Origin: Ornithinibacillus scapharcae TW25
GTDB lineage: Bacteria; Bacillota; Bacilli; Bacillales; Amphibacillaceae
DNA length: 64,000 nucleotides
Assembly (NCBI RefSeq): GCF_000190475.1
Contig: NZ_AEWH01000059.1
Location: 143,372-207,371, forward strand
Reading direction: 5' to 3'
Numbering within the stretch: the first letter of the stretch is position 1; the number at the start of each line of letters is the position of its first letter. This document shows, piece after piece, positions 8,767 to 17,010 of the stretch. The notes under the pieces are model-generated. The model had not been told where the DNA came from. It searched no databases and saw only the letters and a program-made list of their open reading frames with translations. The position numbers and the translations under genes are program-made.

Positions 8767-9813
8767 TTACTCCACATGAATGGTTATTTCTTGCTTAATG
8801 ACTTTTCCATTATCATTTCCCATATCATATACAAGGTCACCTGTAAGTTTTTCACCATTTTCTCCATAAGCCTCTATCACTTGTTTTCCATTGTTACCAT
8901 GTGAAGGGTCCACTTCAATTTCAATCGTATAATCTTTCAAGTTCTTTATTCTATTATCTTTCTCAGGATCCTCCAAATAAATCACAGCTGATCCGTCTGG
9001 ATTAATATAAGAAAATCCGCTAAATCCTGTCGTGATGTAGTCTGGTAAATTTGCGTCTGTACGGATAAAGGTTTCCTCCACAAGATTGCTTTTCAAATTA
9101 ATAACCATGTAATCCTTCAACTTTTCAACAGTTGGTTCTATCCAAACATTTGGGTCTCCTTGGTCTTCTGGAATATCCCATTCTGGTTCTTCAATAGTGA
9201 AGGATTGTTTATTTTTATCAAATAGAATAGTCTTTCGAAAAGCTGCTTTTGTCAAAACCTTTTCCTCGTAAGAATCATAATAAATTCTAGCAAAACTTCC
9301 CTCTATCCCATCTTGATAATGTTTTTGGATTTCTTCATTGACTTGAGAGCTTGAGTCAAACGAAAGTTCTATATGTAATAATCCATCAAATCCATCTGGA
9401 ATGTTCGCTTCTATCTCATAGGCACCTGTAGGTTCAACTGTACCATTCCCATCTCCTCCAATAAACGTTCCTTCCTCTGGACTCATATCTAGATAAATAC
9501 GGGATTCCGGTAAAAGATTGGTAGTTCCTTTTGCTATAACTTTGTTTCCTTCAATGTTGACATCGCCTTTAAACCATACGTTCAAATCTCCCTGATCGGT
9601 TGGGGCCTTAGAATTTTCTACTTCGAAAGATACCTCTTTAGAATCCCCCTCATCCTCAGAGTCCGCTGCTTCCCCACCATTCTCAGCCACATTTTCTTCG
9701 GACTTTTCTGCGGCATCCTTGCTTTGTGATTTTTCTGAGCTATCACAAGCTGTAATGAAAAGAACTAATATAAAAACTATAATAACAAGCAATCTACTAT
9801 ATCCCATATACAT
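8767..9813 (-). CDS. Lipoprotein of unknown function with an internal duplication
   Basis: 348 residues. Signal peptide with lipobox (LFITAC, Cys about residue 23), then an acidic Ser/Glu/Asp linker (about 25-65). The remainder holds two related modules of ~140 residues, each opening with DQGDLNVW (about 74) or DQGDPNVW (about 218) followed by beta-rich sequence and 'PDG' turns. I do not recognise a named family. Expected to be anchored on the outer face of the membrane. ATG 9813 or ATG 9807 are both possible starts. Monocistronic, divergent from the AI-2E transporter gene. Confidence 0.75.
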   Translation of the reverse strand: MYMGYSRLLVIIVFILVLFITACDSSEKSQSKDAAEKSEENVAENGGEAADSEDEGDSKEVSFEVENSKAPTDQGDLNVWFKGDVNIEGNKVIAKGTTNLLPESRIYLDMSPEEGTFIGGDGNGTVEPTGAYEIEANIPDGFDGLLHIELSFDSSSQVNEEIQKHYQDGIEGSFARIYYDSYEEKVLTKAAFRKTILFDKNKQSFTIEEPEWDIPEDQGDPNVWIEPTVEKLKDYMVINLKSNLVEETFIRTDANLPDYITTGFSGFSYINPDGSAVIYLEDPEKDNRIKNLKDYTIEIEVDPSHGNNGKQVIEAYGENGEKLTGDLVYDMGNDNGKVIKQEITIHVE

Positions 9814-9995
9814 TACACTTCCCTTTTATTTTTTATTATATAATATGATAGTCTTAGGACTATTAAGGCAGCAACAGGACGATTTACTTATTTTAAGGAT
9901 AATCCCTAATACCTATATCCATGTGTGATTTAAAACTTAAATGGAAACTTTCTCCTCTTTCCACTATAATAAAAATAAAAAGGAGTACCGCCTCA

Positions 9996-11150
9996 ATGAA
10001 TTCAGATAACCGATTTATTAAATTCCTTGGAGGTAAAAATCTAGTATTTGTATTAGTATTACTAATATTAATTGGATTAATGGTGTTTATATTTGATAAA
10101 GTTTCGTTTATCTTTAATCCGTTACTCGTAATACTATCTACCATAACACCTCCTATCATTCTAGCCTTTGTAGCCTATTATCTATTAAATCCGATAGTGG
10201 ATATATTAGAAAAAGTTAAAATTAAACGTATTTGGGGAATTATTATCATCATTATTGGGATAAGTGGTTTATTAGTAGGATTGGTACTATTAATCGCACC
10301 AGCAATCGAGAGACAGATCTCCGAATTATTCACAACGTTTCCTAAGTACTTACAACAACTATGGATAGATATTAATGATTGGGTGCAAAACTCTTTTCTT
10401 GCCCCGTACTATGATGAAGCATATGATTGGGTCGTATCGAACTTTAGCAATATTCCTGGGATTATTGGCAGCTATGTAGCAGATGCCTTTGCGGGAGTTA
10501 GAAGCCTAGCAAGCACTGTCACGAACTTTGTTGTCGTAATTGTGACGTTCCCGATAATTTTATTCTTCTTATTGAAGGATGGAGATCGTTTTAAGGAATA
10601 CAGCTTAACATTATTGCCACCGAAATATCGTAATGATGTCAATAAAATCTTAAACAATATGGACGCTCAAGTTGGTTCGTATATTCAAGGACAGATTATT
10701 GTAGCTTCATGTATCGCTATCCTCCTGTATATTGGATACTTAATTATCGGACTTGACTATGCCATTACATTAGCAATCTTAGCAGGAGTCCTGAGTGTTG
10801 TCCCTTATCTGGGTCCAACGCTTTCTATTATACCGGCAGTAATTATCGCAATGGTAAATTCTCCATTTATGCTGCTGAAGCTTGCGGTGGTTTGGATTAT
10901 CGTGCAATTCTTAGAAGGAAATTTCATCTCTCCTAATATTATGGGGAAAACCATGAAAATTCACCCACTAACCATCATTATCGTTTTACTAGTAGCTGGT
11001 AACTTATTTGGATTATTAGGTGTCATTCTCGGAATACCTGGATATGCAATCGTAAAAGTTCTGGTTTCATACATTTATGATCAGTTCAGGAATCGATATA
11101 ATCGTTACTATGGAAAAGAATATGGTGCTTATGAGTCTGAAGAAAAGTAA
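9996..11150 (+). CDS. AI-2E family transporter
   Basis: 384 residues with about eight transmembrane helices in the PerM/YueF arrangement: an N-terminal pair of helices, a soluble insertion (about 95-150), then a helix-rich C-terminal half with the conserved 'GVLSVVPYLGPTLSIIPA' stretch and 'LEGNFISPNIMGK'. ATG 9996 is chosen because AAGGAG is 10 nt upstream; in-frame codons extend back to 9921 without a ribosome site. Family roles include AI-2 export and Na+(Li+)/H+ antiport in some halotolerant Bacilli; which applies is unknown. Confidence 0.9.
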   Translation: MNSDNRFIKFLGGKNLVFVLVLLILIGLMVFIFDKVSFIFNPLLVILSTITPPIILAFVAYYLLNPIVDILEKVKIKRIWGIIIIIIGISGLLVGLVLLIAPAIERQISELFTTFPKYLQQLWIDINDWVQNSFLAPYYDEAYDWVVSNFSNIPGIIGSYVADAFAGVRSLASTVTNFVVVIVTFPIILFFLLKDGDRFKEYSLTLLPPKYRNDVNKILNNMDAQVGSYIQGQIIVASCIAILLYIGYLIIGLDYAITLAILAGVLSVVPYLGPTLSIIPAVIIAMVNSPFMLLKLAVVWIIVQFLEGNFISPNIMGKTMKIHPLTIIIVLLVAGNLFGLLGVILGIPGYAIVKVLVSYIYDQFRNRYNRYYGKEYGAYESEEK

Positions 11151-11195
11151 AAAAAGGTTGGTGCTACGGATTTATCCTATAGCACCAACCTTTTT
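11151..11195 (+). terminator. Rho-independent terminator of the AI-2E transporter gene
   Basis: AAGGTTGGTGCTA pairs with TAGCACCAACCTT, followed by TTTTT; begins at the stop codon. Confidence 0.92.
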
Positions 11196-11323
11196 ATCAT
11201 TCCCGCACATTTTTATCTAGAAATATAGTGGAAACGCAAATCACAAAACAAACACGATTATTTCAGCCTGTCACATTACTGGGGTTCCTGTCCTAATTAC
11301 CTTGCATTACACTAGAAGGAAGA

Positions 11324-11476
11324 TTAATCATCTCTACGCAATACTAAAATGGATAGAATACCTAATCCGAACCCTACCGCTCCTCCTGCTTCAATATTAT
11401 GAAAGAACAATCCAACTCCCGTACCAGTTATCAAAAAACCGAAGAACGCCAAACCGCTTCTCACATGATTCATCAT
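11324..11476 (-). CDS. Small membrane protein (about 50 residues)
   Basis: Two hydrophobic segments, Gly-rich (FFGFLITGTGVGLFF; AVGFGLGILSILVL) and a charged end RRDD. A GGGGG ribosome site lies 5 nt before ATG 11476 and 8 nt before ATG 11473, so the true start is one of these rather than the in-frame ATG at 11506. Probably a member of the short 'YtxH-adjacent/YlaF-like' type of Bacillus membrane peptides, but I cannot name it. Function unknown. Confidence 0.6.
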   Translation of the reverse strand: MMNHVRSGLAFFGFLITGTGVGLFFHNIEAGGAVGFGLGILSILVLRRDD

Positions 11477-11734
11477 TTGAACCCCCATTAAACTAATGTC
11501 ATCCATAGTATATTCAGGGGAAAAAAATTGGTTAATTATTTTTTGTGTAGGTCAAGTGCCTATCTAACTAAAAAATACTCTCTAAAATAGCGAGTATATT
11601 AATAATCATGCCTTTAAAGCATGTATAACTTGATTCAATTCTACAGTTAAATTATCCAGTTTTTTGGATACATGTAAAGCCGGAGTTTTATAGTATCATA
11701 TAATCATATATTTGTCTGAAAATTTTACTTGAAA

Positions 11735-11760
11735 TAAAAAAGAGATGCATTCGCATCTCT
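11735..11760 (-). terminator. Rho-independent terminator of an acetyltransferase gene
   Basis: Minus-strand AGAGATGCGAATGCATCTCT followed by TTTTTT. Located 26 nt after the stop at 11786. The rest of 11507-11734 is AT-rich with no gene seen. Confidence 0.88.
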
Positions 11761-11785
11761 ACCAGAATATTTCTTATCTCTGTAT

Positions 11786-12289
11786 CTAATCAACACCAAC
11801 AATCGTACTTCTTCTTTCTAGAAATACAACATCTCTCCATTGGCCATGCAACTTTCCAACCCTTTTCCGGGTACCGACCACTTCAAATCCTAACTTCGTA
11901 TGCAATTGCAAGCTAGCTTTGTTTTCTGGGAAAATTAAAGCTTGTAACGTCCAGAAACCATGTTCTTCACTAGAACGAATTAATTCCTCTAGTAGCATTG
12001 TACCCACACCTTTACCAGCTACATCTTGTGATATATAGATACTGACCTCTGCTACACCTGAATAAGCTTCCTTATGCACCGACTGACTTAACGCTGCCCA
12101 GCCTACTACCTGATTATTCTCTCTCGCTACTAGACGACAATGTCTTAAGTGTCCTCTATCCCAATCCTTCCACATAGGAGGTGCTATATCGAACGTAGCA
12201 TTCCCTGTTTGAATTCCTTCTACATAAATTGCTTCAACCTGATCCCAGTCAAATGGATCCATCGATGTAATCACTATATCTTTTTCCAT
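11786..12289 (-). CDS. GNAT N-acetyltransferase, phosphinothricin-acetyltransferase-like
   Basis: 167 residues. Acetyl-CoA binding motif A is visible as VSIYISQDVAGKGVGTMLL (about 85-103), followed by 'ENKASLQLHTKLGFEVVGT', the typical C-terminal part. The overall pattern (YVEGIQTGNATFD at the N-terminus; KLHGQWRDVVFLER near the end) matches the PAT/YwnH group that acetylates phosphinothricin or methionine sulfoximine-like amino acids. The physiological substrate is unproven. Lies 45 bp downstream of another GNAT gene, likely one transcript, and ends at a good terminator. Confidence 0.88.
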   Translation of the reverse strand: MEKDIVITSMDPFDWDQVEAIYVEGIQTGNATFDIAPPMWKDWDRGHLRHCRLVARENNQVVGWAALSQSVHKEAYSGVAEVSIYISQDVAGKGVGTMLLEELIRSSEEHGFWTLQALIFPENKASLQLHTKLGFEVVGTRKRVGKLHGQWRDVVFLERRSTIVGVD

Positions 12290-12334
12290 TTATTCACCAT
12301 ACTCACTATTTTTGTAATTTCAATCATTTTAAAA

Positions 12335-12847
12335 CTAGTTCTTAGAGGAAAGGTCAATCCAAAATCTCCTTTTAACGGTTTGGTCTTCATCTACTTCAGA
12401 CTTATCTTCTCGGCCACCATTATTCAAGATTACTTTGGCAGAACCAATATTATCTTCATCGCATGTGATTAAAACTTTATCCATTCCCAATTCCCTACAT
12501 TTATCCAATCCCATTTTTAATAGTAATGTCGCATAACCCTTCTGTCGTTCAGAAGGACGTACACTATAGCCGATATTTCCTCCAATTCGATATAGAAAAT
12601 CATTTAGTTCATGACGAATATCAATCATTCCCAATATTCTATCCTTGTGGTTCACTAAAAAATAACTAGAGAATGGTAACCAATTACCATAGCCATCTTT
12701 TCTTTTCATCATTTCCTCGAGATAACTTTCATAATTTACGAAGTCATGTAAATTAAAACAACTAGGAATGACTCTAGACGAACCCCATTCATTCAAATAC
12801 TCCCGATGCGCTCTCTCCCATTCAGCAGTAGGTATAACTAGCCGCAT
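12335..12847 (-). CDS. GNAT family N-acetyltransferase
   Basis: 170 residues of the COG3981-type predicted acetyltransferases: N-terminal helix pair, then 'LGMIDIRHELNDFLYRIGG' and the CoA-binding segment SVRPSERQKGYATLLLKMGL (about residues 98-117), then 'DNIGSAKVILNNGG'. Substrate unknown. ATG 12847 follows a GGGGGGAG site. Same strand as the next acetyltransferase gene. Confidence 0.87.
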   Translation of the reverse strand: MRLVIPTAEWERAHREYLNEWGSSRVIPSCFNLHDFVNYESYLEEMMKRKDGYGNWLPFSSYFLVNHKDRILGMIDIRHELNDFLYRIGGNIGYSVRPSERQKGYATLLLKMGLDKCRELGMDKVLITCDEDNIGSAKVILNNGGREDKSEVDEDQTVKRRFWIDLSSKN

Positions 12848-12879
12848 GGTTACTCCCCCCTCTTGTTAAAAACAAATAA

Positions 12880-12919
12880 ACAACGAATTGATTATTTTCT
12901 ATGATAATCAATTCGTTGT
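12880..12919 (-). terminator. Terminator of the PadR/HAAS membrane gene pair
   Basis: A perfect 16-bp inverted repeat (ACAACGAATTGATTAT and its complement), 8-nt loop, then TTTATTTGTTTTT on the minus strand. It separates the PadR module from the acetyltransferase genes. Confidence 0.88.
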
Positions 12920-12939
12920 ACTTTGAAAAGAATATATTT

Positions 12940-13947
12940 CTACTTTTTTCGAACTTTTATCATGCCATCTACAATATCCCATAACAAGGCTACGATAAAG
13001 ATAATCACAGTAGCACCCGTTACGTTTTTCCATATTGTTTCCATTATTTCGTAACCCTCTGTTCCCTGTTCGACTATACCGGCATTCATTAGACCTTCCA
13101 TAAAATGAGGGTTCCAAAATGACTGACTAGTAATCATGAAATAAACGACCATTAAAGCAACTAGATTCACTACAGTAGTACAAACAACTAGCTTCATCGT
13201 CCATTTTCCTGAAATTAGTTTTAAACACTCTTTTACAATGAACAGTGCTAACAATAGGAGTAAGAACGGCATATATTCTGGAAATTTCGCTTCATTCAGG
13301 AATGGAATAACTCCTACAAATTCACCATCACTAAACCTAAATATCCCAAAGTAGTTGCTAGAAAAGCCAAACATCCCCATCAAGATAACATAAAATACAA
13401 TTGCAATGATGGGTTCTGACCGTTTAATAGTTTTCTTTGGATGTGGAATAGGAGGGAGCATGGATGGCATCCAGTTTTTATCTAATTTCAAATCTCCGGC
13501 TTTAAACCCACCATAATATTCTCCTAATGCAAAGCCAAGTGTTACCCAACCCAACGCTTGTGGAATTGCAGTAACGGTGGAAACAATAAATTCTATAAAA
13601 TGATCTAGGATTTCCACAGGGTTAATAACCGTTTTAATAGCAAAAGCACCTACTAATGTTATTCCCACCGAAATCAATACAATTTTTAACACTAGGATAA
13701 AGGATTCATATAGTTCTGGTCCAATTAGGTAACTTTTAGAACCGCGGTACTTATGTGCCATAGTCCTAGGACTACCCAATTCCATTAATACTTCTTCCAC
13801 CATTTTGTCCGTATTGTTTCCACCATCCCCAACACGTTCTTCCAGCATATCCTCAATTAGCCCTCTTAGTTCAATTGCGATATCCTCTCGCTGTGATTGC
13901 GGCAACCTTTGTGTTACCGCATAAACATAACGATTAACCATCTCCAT
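12940..13947 (-). CDS. HAAS-domain multi-pass membrane protein (PadR partner)
   Basis: 335 residues. Residues about 1-75 are the soluble HAAS/DUF1700-like domain (YVYAVTQRLPQSQREDI..., LMELGSPRTMAHKYRG). Then come about seven transmembrane helices in two groups, separated by a cytoplasmic loop rich in Pro/Lys (PPIPHPKKTIKR). It overlaps the upstream PadR gene by 14 bp, a coupling typical of PadR-HAAS modules. Thought to act in envelope or sporulation-type signalling; the mechanism is unknown. Confidence 0.8.
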   Translation of the reverse strand: MEMVNRYVYAVTQRLPQSQREDIAIELRGLIEDMLEERVGDGGNNTDKMVEEVLMELGSPRTMAHKYRGSKSYLIGPELYESFILVLKIVLISVGITLVGAFAIKTVINPVEILDHFIEFIVSTVTAIPQALGWVTLGFALGEYYGGFKAGDLKLDKNWMPSMLPPIPHPKKTIKRSEPIIAIVFYVILMGMFGFSSNYFGIFRFSDGEFVGVIPFLNEAKFPEYMPFLLLLLALFIVKECLKLISGKWTMKLVVCTTVVNLVALMVVYFMITSQSFWNPHFMEGLMNAGIVEQGTEGYEIMETIWKNVTGATVIIFIVALLWDIVDGMIKVRKK

Positions 13948-14293
13948 TTACATCGTCTCCCTTATTAAGAATTAAATCATTTAAACTACTAACAATGCTT
14001 TGCCATTCGACACACAACTGCTCATACACGCTTTTTCCAGTCTCACTAAGCACATAATACTTTCTTGGCCTGGCTTCATTTGTATCCCAGCTACTGTCCA
14101 ATAAACCTTGCTTTTCTAATCTTCTCAGCAATGGATATAAGGTCCCGGGCTCCACGTGAATTCCTTTTTCATCTAGCAATGTGACAAGTGAATAACCATA
14201 CTGAGGACTTGAAAGCTGGCTCAGCACGCCTATCGTAATGGTTCCACGTCTTAATTCGAGCATCAATTTGTCGATATGTTCTTGTTCGTTCAT
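13934..14293 (-). CDS. PadR family transcriptional regulator
   Basis: 119 residues. Winged-helix core 'GTITIGVLSQLSSPQYGYSL' and the wing 'GTLYPLLRRLEKQGLL', then the PadR signature 'ARPRKYYVLSETGKS'. Short C-terminal helix for dimerisation. Overlaps the HAAS membrane gene. Probably autoregulated through the palindrome 25-45 nt upstream of its start. Confidence 0.93.
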   Translation of the reverse strand: MNEQEHIDKLMLELRRGTITIGVLSQLSSPQYGYSLVTLLDEKGIHVEPGTLYPLLRRLEKQGLLDSSWDTNEARPRKYYVLSETGKSVYEQLCVEWQSIVSSLNDLILNKGDDVNGDG

Positions 14294-14317
14294 CTTTTAT
14301 CAACTCCTACCGATATT

Positions 14318-14338
14318 ATAGTGTATGACACACACTAT
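14318..14338 (-). promoter_or_regulatory. Candidate PadR operator
   Basis: ATAGTGT and ACACTAT form a perfect 7-bp inverted repeat with a 7-nt spacer in the promoter region of the PadR gene. The position and the dyad with TGT/ACA ends fit PadR binding; assignment is inference. Confidence 0.5.
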
Positions 14339-14450
14339 TGTAAAGTACCTAATATTAGATAAATATTACTATTCATTCTTAATCATGTTGACAAATGAGC
14401 GATAATTCGCTTTCATGAGAGATAAGATAATAAAATTCAGGAGATATTTT

Positions 14451-14918
14451 ATGAAAATTTATGTTGATGCGGACGCTAGTCCTGTTAAGGATATTGTCAT
14501 TGAGGTAGCAAAACAACATGCGATAGAAGTTGTGTTAGTAAAGAGTATTAGCCATTACTCCCATGATGAACAACCTATTGGGGTCGAAACGATATACGTG
14601 GATACTGGTGCAGATGCTGCTGATTATCGGATAATGGAATTAGCTAGACCGAATGATTTAATTATTACACAAGACTATGGACTCGCTTCTCTCGGTTTAG
14701 GGAAGGGCTGCCTTGTTCTACACCACAAAGGATTTGCCTATACCAATGAAAATATTGATCAACTTCTACAAACTCGTCATCTTAGTGCGAAAGCAAGAAG
14801 AAGTGGTCAAAAAACTAAGGGGCCAAAACCATTTACAGATGAAGACCGTCAAAAGTTTAGAGTTCAACTAGAGAAAACGATACGAAAAAACAAGGAAACA
14901 GGTAGCAGTCAGGATTGA
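14451..14918 (+). CDS. YaiI/YqxD family protein (DUF188)
   Basis: 155 residues. Opens with [15 protein letters not shown] and carries '[15 protein letters not shown]' and '[17 protein letters not shown]', the acidic PIN-like motifs conserved in this family. It ends in a basic tail. Predicted nuclease-like fold; no function is established. ATG 14451 is chosen because AGGAG is 7 nt upstream; the in-frame codons back to 14415 lack a site. Confidence 0.9.
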   Translation: MKIYVDADASPVKDIVIEVAKQHAIEVVLVKSISHYSHDEQPIGVETIYVDTGADAADYRIMELARPNDLIITQDYGLASLGLGKGCLVLHHKGFAYTNENIDQLLQTRHLSAKARRSGQKTKGPKPFTDEDRQKFRVQLEKTIRKNKETGSSQD

Positions 14919-14933
14919 TTGCTACCTGTTTCC
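14894..14933. terminator. Bidirectional terminator
   Basis: GGAAACAGGTAGCA and TGCTACCTGTTTCC, TTTT on the plus side and TTGTTTTTT on the minus side. It overlaps the stop codon of the DUF188 gene and serves the convergent P450 gene too. Confidence 0.9.
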
Positions 14934-14935
14934 TT

Positions 14936-16195
14936 TTAAACTCTTTTGACATGTGTCATGATAAGCCCGCTCTTTGGCAGACTCGGGATTCGAATCATAC
15001 TATAGCGATGTTCTTGTCTAGGTATTGAATACTCCACTTTATTCACAATGAAATTTGCTAAGATTTTCATGAATTCAATCGTTAACCATTCACCAGGGCA
15101 ACGGTGACCACGGTAGTAATCTCCTCCACCTTGTGGAATGAATTCGTAGAAATTTTCTTTTCGATTTCTAAATCGCTCTGGATTAAATACATTCGGCATC
15201 TCCCATATGTCAGGATGATGATTGGTACCATAAATATCTAATATCACAAAATTACCCTTTCTAAAATCATGGCCATTCCACAAGAAGTCTTCCCTTACCC
15301 TAGCGATTAGCATTGGAAAGAAAGGATAGTATCGTCTAACTTCTTGTACAAATAATTCTTGATACTTCTCTCCACCTTTCTTCAGCTTTTCCCGCTCACT
15401 CGGGTGTTCATATATAGCCAATGCTTCAAAGGTTAGATAGATTGAAATTGCTACGATTGGTCTAAGTATATTCAGTACTTCTACCGCAACAATCTGTTCA
15501 TTCAATAGTTCACCATTCTTGTCCTGATACCAAGCCATTTGATATAAAATTGTATCTTGGGATACTGTTAAGTCACCATTTCGAACTTGGGTAATAATTT
15601 GTTTCAACCAATTTTCTAATATATTTCTCGAGGTCCTGCCCTTCCAATGGCGGACACCCACTGCACCCGCACTATCAAAGAGGGCTTCTAATTGATTAGC
15701 CCTTTTTTTGATCTCATCTTGCCGTATTGGAACGCCAGTCCATTCGAAGGCCACCTTAGTCAATAATTGAACGATTTCTCGGTAGAAAACAATCCGCTCT
15801 TGAACAACCCATTTATCTAGGGCTACATCTAATTGTCTTTCCAGTATTACGCTAACTTCATCTAGTTTCTCTTTTGTCATGAAAGACATAAATAATTCTT
15901 TACGATGTCTATGAGCTTGATCATCAAGGGTTTGAATGGCATGTTCTCCAAATAGCGTTTGTCTTATTCTTTTTGGAGCTGCTCCTTTCCGTTGGATCTT
16001 ATCCTCATCATAAAAAACTTTAACAGCTTCTTCTCCTGCAATACAGATTGCCTTTTGGCCACCAAGAATCCTCGTTTCGAACAAATCTCGTCCAAATTTC
16101 TTTCTACGATTGGTTATGTAATTGTATCCCTCCAGCATTAGCTTAGCGGTATTATCTAATCCTTTTTCAATTGGTATTTGTTCCCGATAAGGCAT
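14936..16195 (-). CDS. cypC: Cytochrome P450, fatty-acid peroxygenase type (CYP152)
   Basis: 419 residues. Heme thiolate Cys at about 366 in the segment GGGDYYRGHRCPGEW. The I-helix reads NILRPIVAISIY, where the Arg-Pro pair near residues 243-244 replaces the acid-alcohol pair of ordinary P450s; in P450-BSbeta this Arg binds the fatty-acid carboxylate so that H2O2 can be used directly. Thus the predicted reaction is H2O2-dependent alpha/beta hydroxylation (or decarboxylation) of long-chain fatty acids in the cytosol. Divergent from a TetR gene 127 bp away, which may regulate it or the MMPL exporter. Confidence 0.93.
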   Translation of the reverse strand: MPYREQIPIEKGLDNTAKLMLEGYNYITNRRKKFGRDLFETRILGGQKAICIAGEEAVKVFYDEDKIQRKGAAPKRIRQTLFGEHAIQTLDDQAHRHRKELFMSFMTKEKLDEVSVILERQLDVALDKWVVQERIVFYREIVQLLTKVAFEWTGVPIRQDEIKKRANQLEALFDSAGAVGVRHWKGRTSRNILENWLKQIITQVRNGDLTVSQDTILYQMAWYQDKNGELLNEQIVAVEVLNILRPIVAISIYLTFEALAIYEHPSEREKLKKGGEKYQELFVQEVRRYYPFFPMLIARVREDFLWNGHDFRKGNFVILDIYGTNHHPDIWEMPNVFNPERFRNRKENFYEFIPQGGGDYYRGHRCPGEWLTIEFMKILANFIVNKVEYSIPRQEHRYSMIRIPSLPKSGLIMTHVKRV

Positions 16196-16322
16196 ATTTA
16201 TCCACTCACTTCTTTATAGTACTTTCCTTGTATAGTCTGTTTTGCTTGCTTGTCTTTATACCAGTTATATTTATTTCCACTACAACATTTAGTACTCTAT
16301 AATGTAGGGTGAGGTGAAGCAC

Positions 16323-16898
16323 ATGGCGCGTGAACGTAAATTTTCAAAAGAGGAACTTTATCAAATAACAAAGAAGCTACTATTAGATCATGGTTATGAT
16401 GGCTATACCTTTACGTTGTTAGCAAACCAACTAGAAGTGTCGAGAGCAGCTATCTACAAATATTACGATAACAAAGAGGAACTATTAATAGAATATATGG
16501 TTTTCGAATTAAATACTTTTTTACAACATCTCAAAGAGATAAGTAAAAAAGATACCTTTATGGACCAATTTGAGGCACTATTTGACATTATTTTTAACGA
16601 TATGAGCATATATAAAATCAGAGAAATTGGTATGCATATTCCTACTGTCAATGATAAGGTTGCTGCCTATAAAAAAAAGTTGGATAGACTACATGTAGAA
16701 TTGTATGATTCCTTACAAGGTTTCATAAGATTAGGAAGAGAAGAAAAAGTTTTGAAAGAAGATATCCCCAGCAATCTTGTATTAGGAATGATTTTCCAAA
16801 CGGTTAATATACCAAATACAACCGGTCTAACTCACCTAGAGTGGGTGAATACTCTAAAGAAAGTTATCTGTCACGGAATGTTCAGGAATGCAAATTGA
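16323..16898 (+). CDS. TetR/AcrR family transcriptional regulator
   Basis: 191 residues. HTH at about residues 25-45 (FTLLANQLEVSRAAIYKYYDNKEEL). The ligand-binding C-terminal part is variable. ATG 16323 is chosen with AGGTGA 5 nt upstream; an in-frame GTG at 16314 lies inside that site. It stands between the divergent P450 gene and the MMPL exporter gene; the operator-like palindrome before the MMPL gene suggests that exporter is its target. Confidence 0.9.
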   Translation: MARERKFSKEELYQITKKLLLDHGYDGYTFTLLANQLEVSRAAIYKYYDNKEELLIEYMVFELNTFLQHLKEISKKDTFMDQFEALFDIIFNDMSIYKIREIGMHIPTVNDKVAAYKKKLDRLHVELYDSLQGFIRLGREEKVLKEDIPSNLVLGMIFQTVNIPNTTGLTHLEWVNTLKKVICHGMFRNAN

Positions 16899-16930
16899 CA
16901 CTGGTGTAACCTTCCGTGATAATAAAAGAA

Positions 16931-16954
16931 TGACGATATAAATCGTTATTTTTT
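16931..16954 (+). terminator. Weak terminator after the TetR gene
   Basis: TGACGAT / ATCGTTA (one G-T pair) then TTTTTT. Short stem, good T-run. Confidence 0.55.
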
Positions 16955-16961
16955 GTTTAAA

Positions 16962-16977
16962 GTTACACATATGTAAC
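16962..16977 (+). promoter_or_regulatory. Candidate TetR operator before the MMPL exporter gene
   Basis: GTTACACATATGTAAC, a 16-bp dyad with GTTACA/TGTAAC arms, 33 nt before the ATG. A further TGTAAC half-site lies at about 16914. Binding by the adjacent TetR protein is inferred. Confidence 0.45.
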
Positions 16978-17010
16978 CAAATTCCACTTAATGAGAAAGG
17001 ATTTTATCTT

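Noticed and set aside
12908-13117. Additional minus-strand frame at the end of the HAAS gene
   Set aside because: Alternate frame overlapping the HAAS protein and its terminator; no own start signals.
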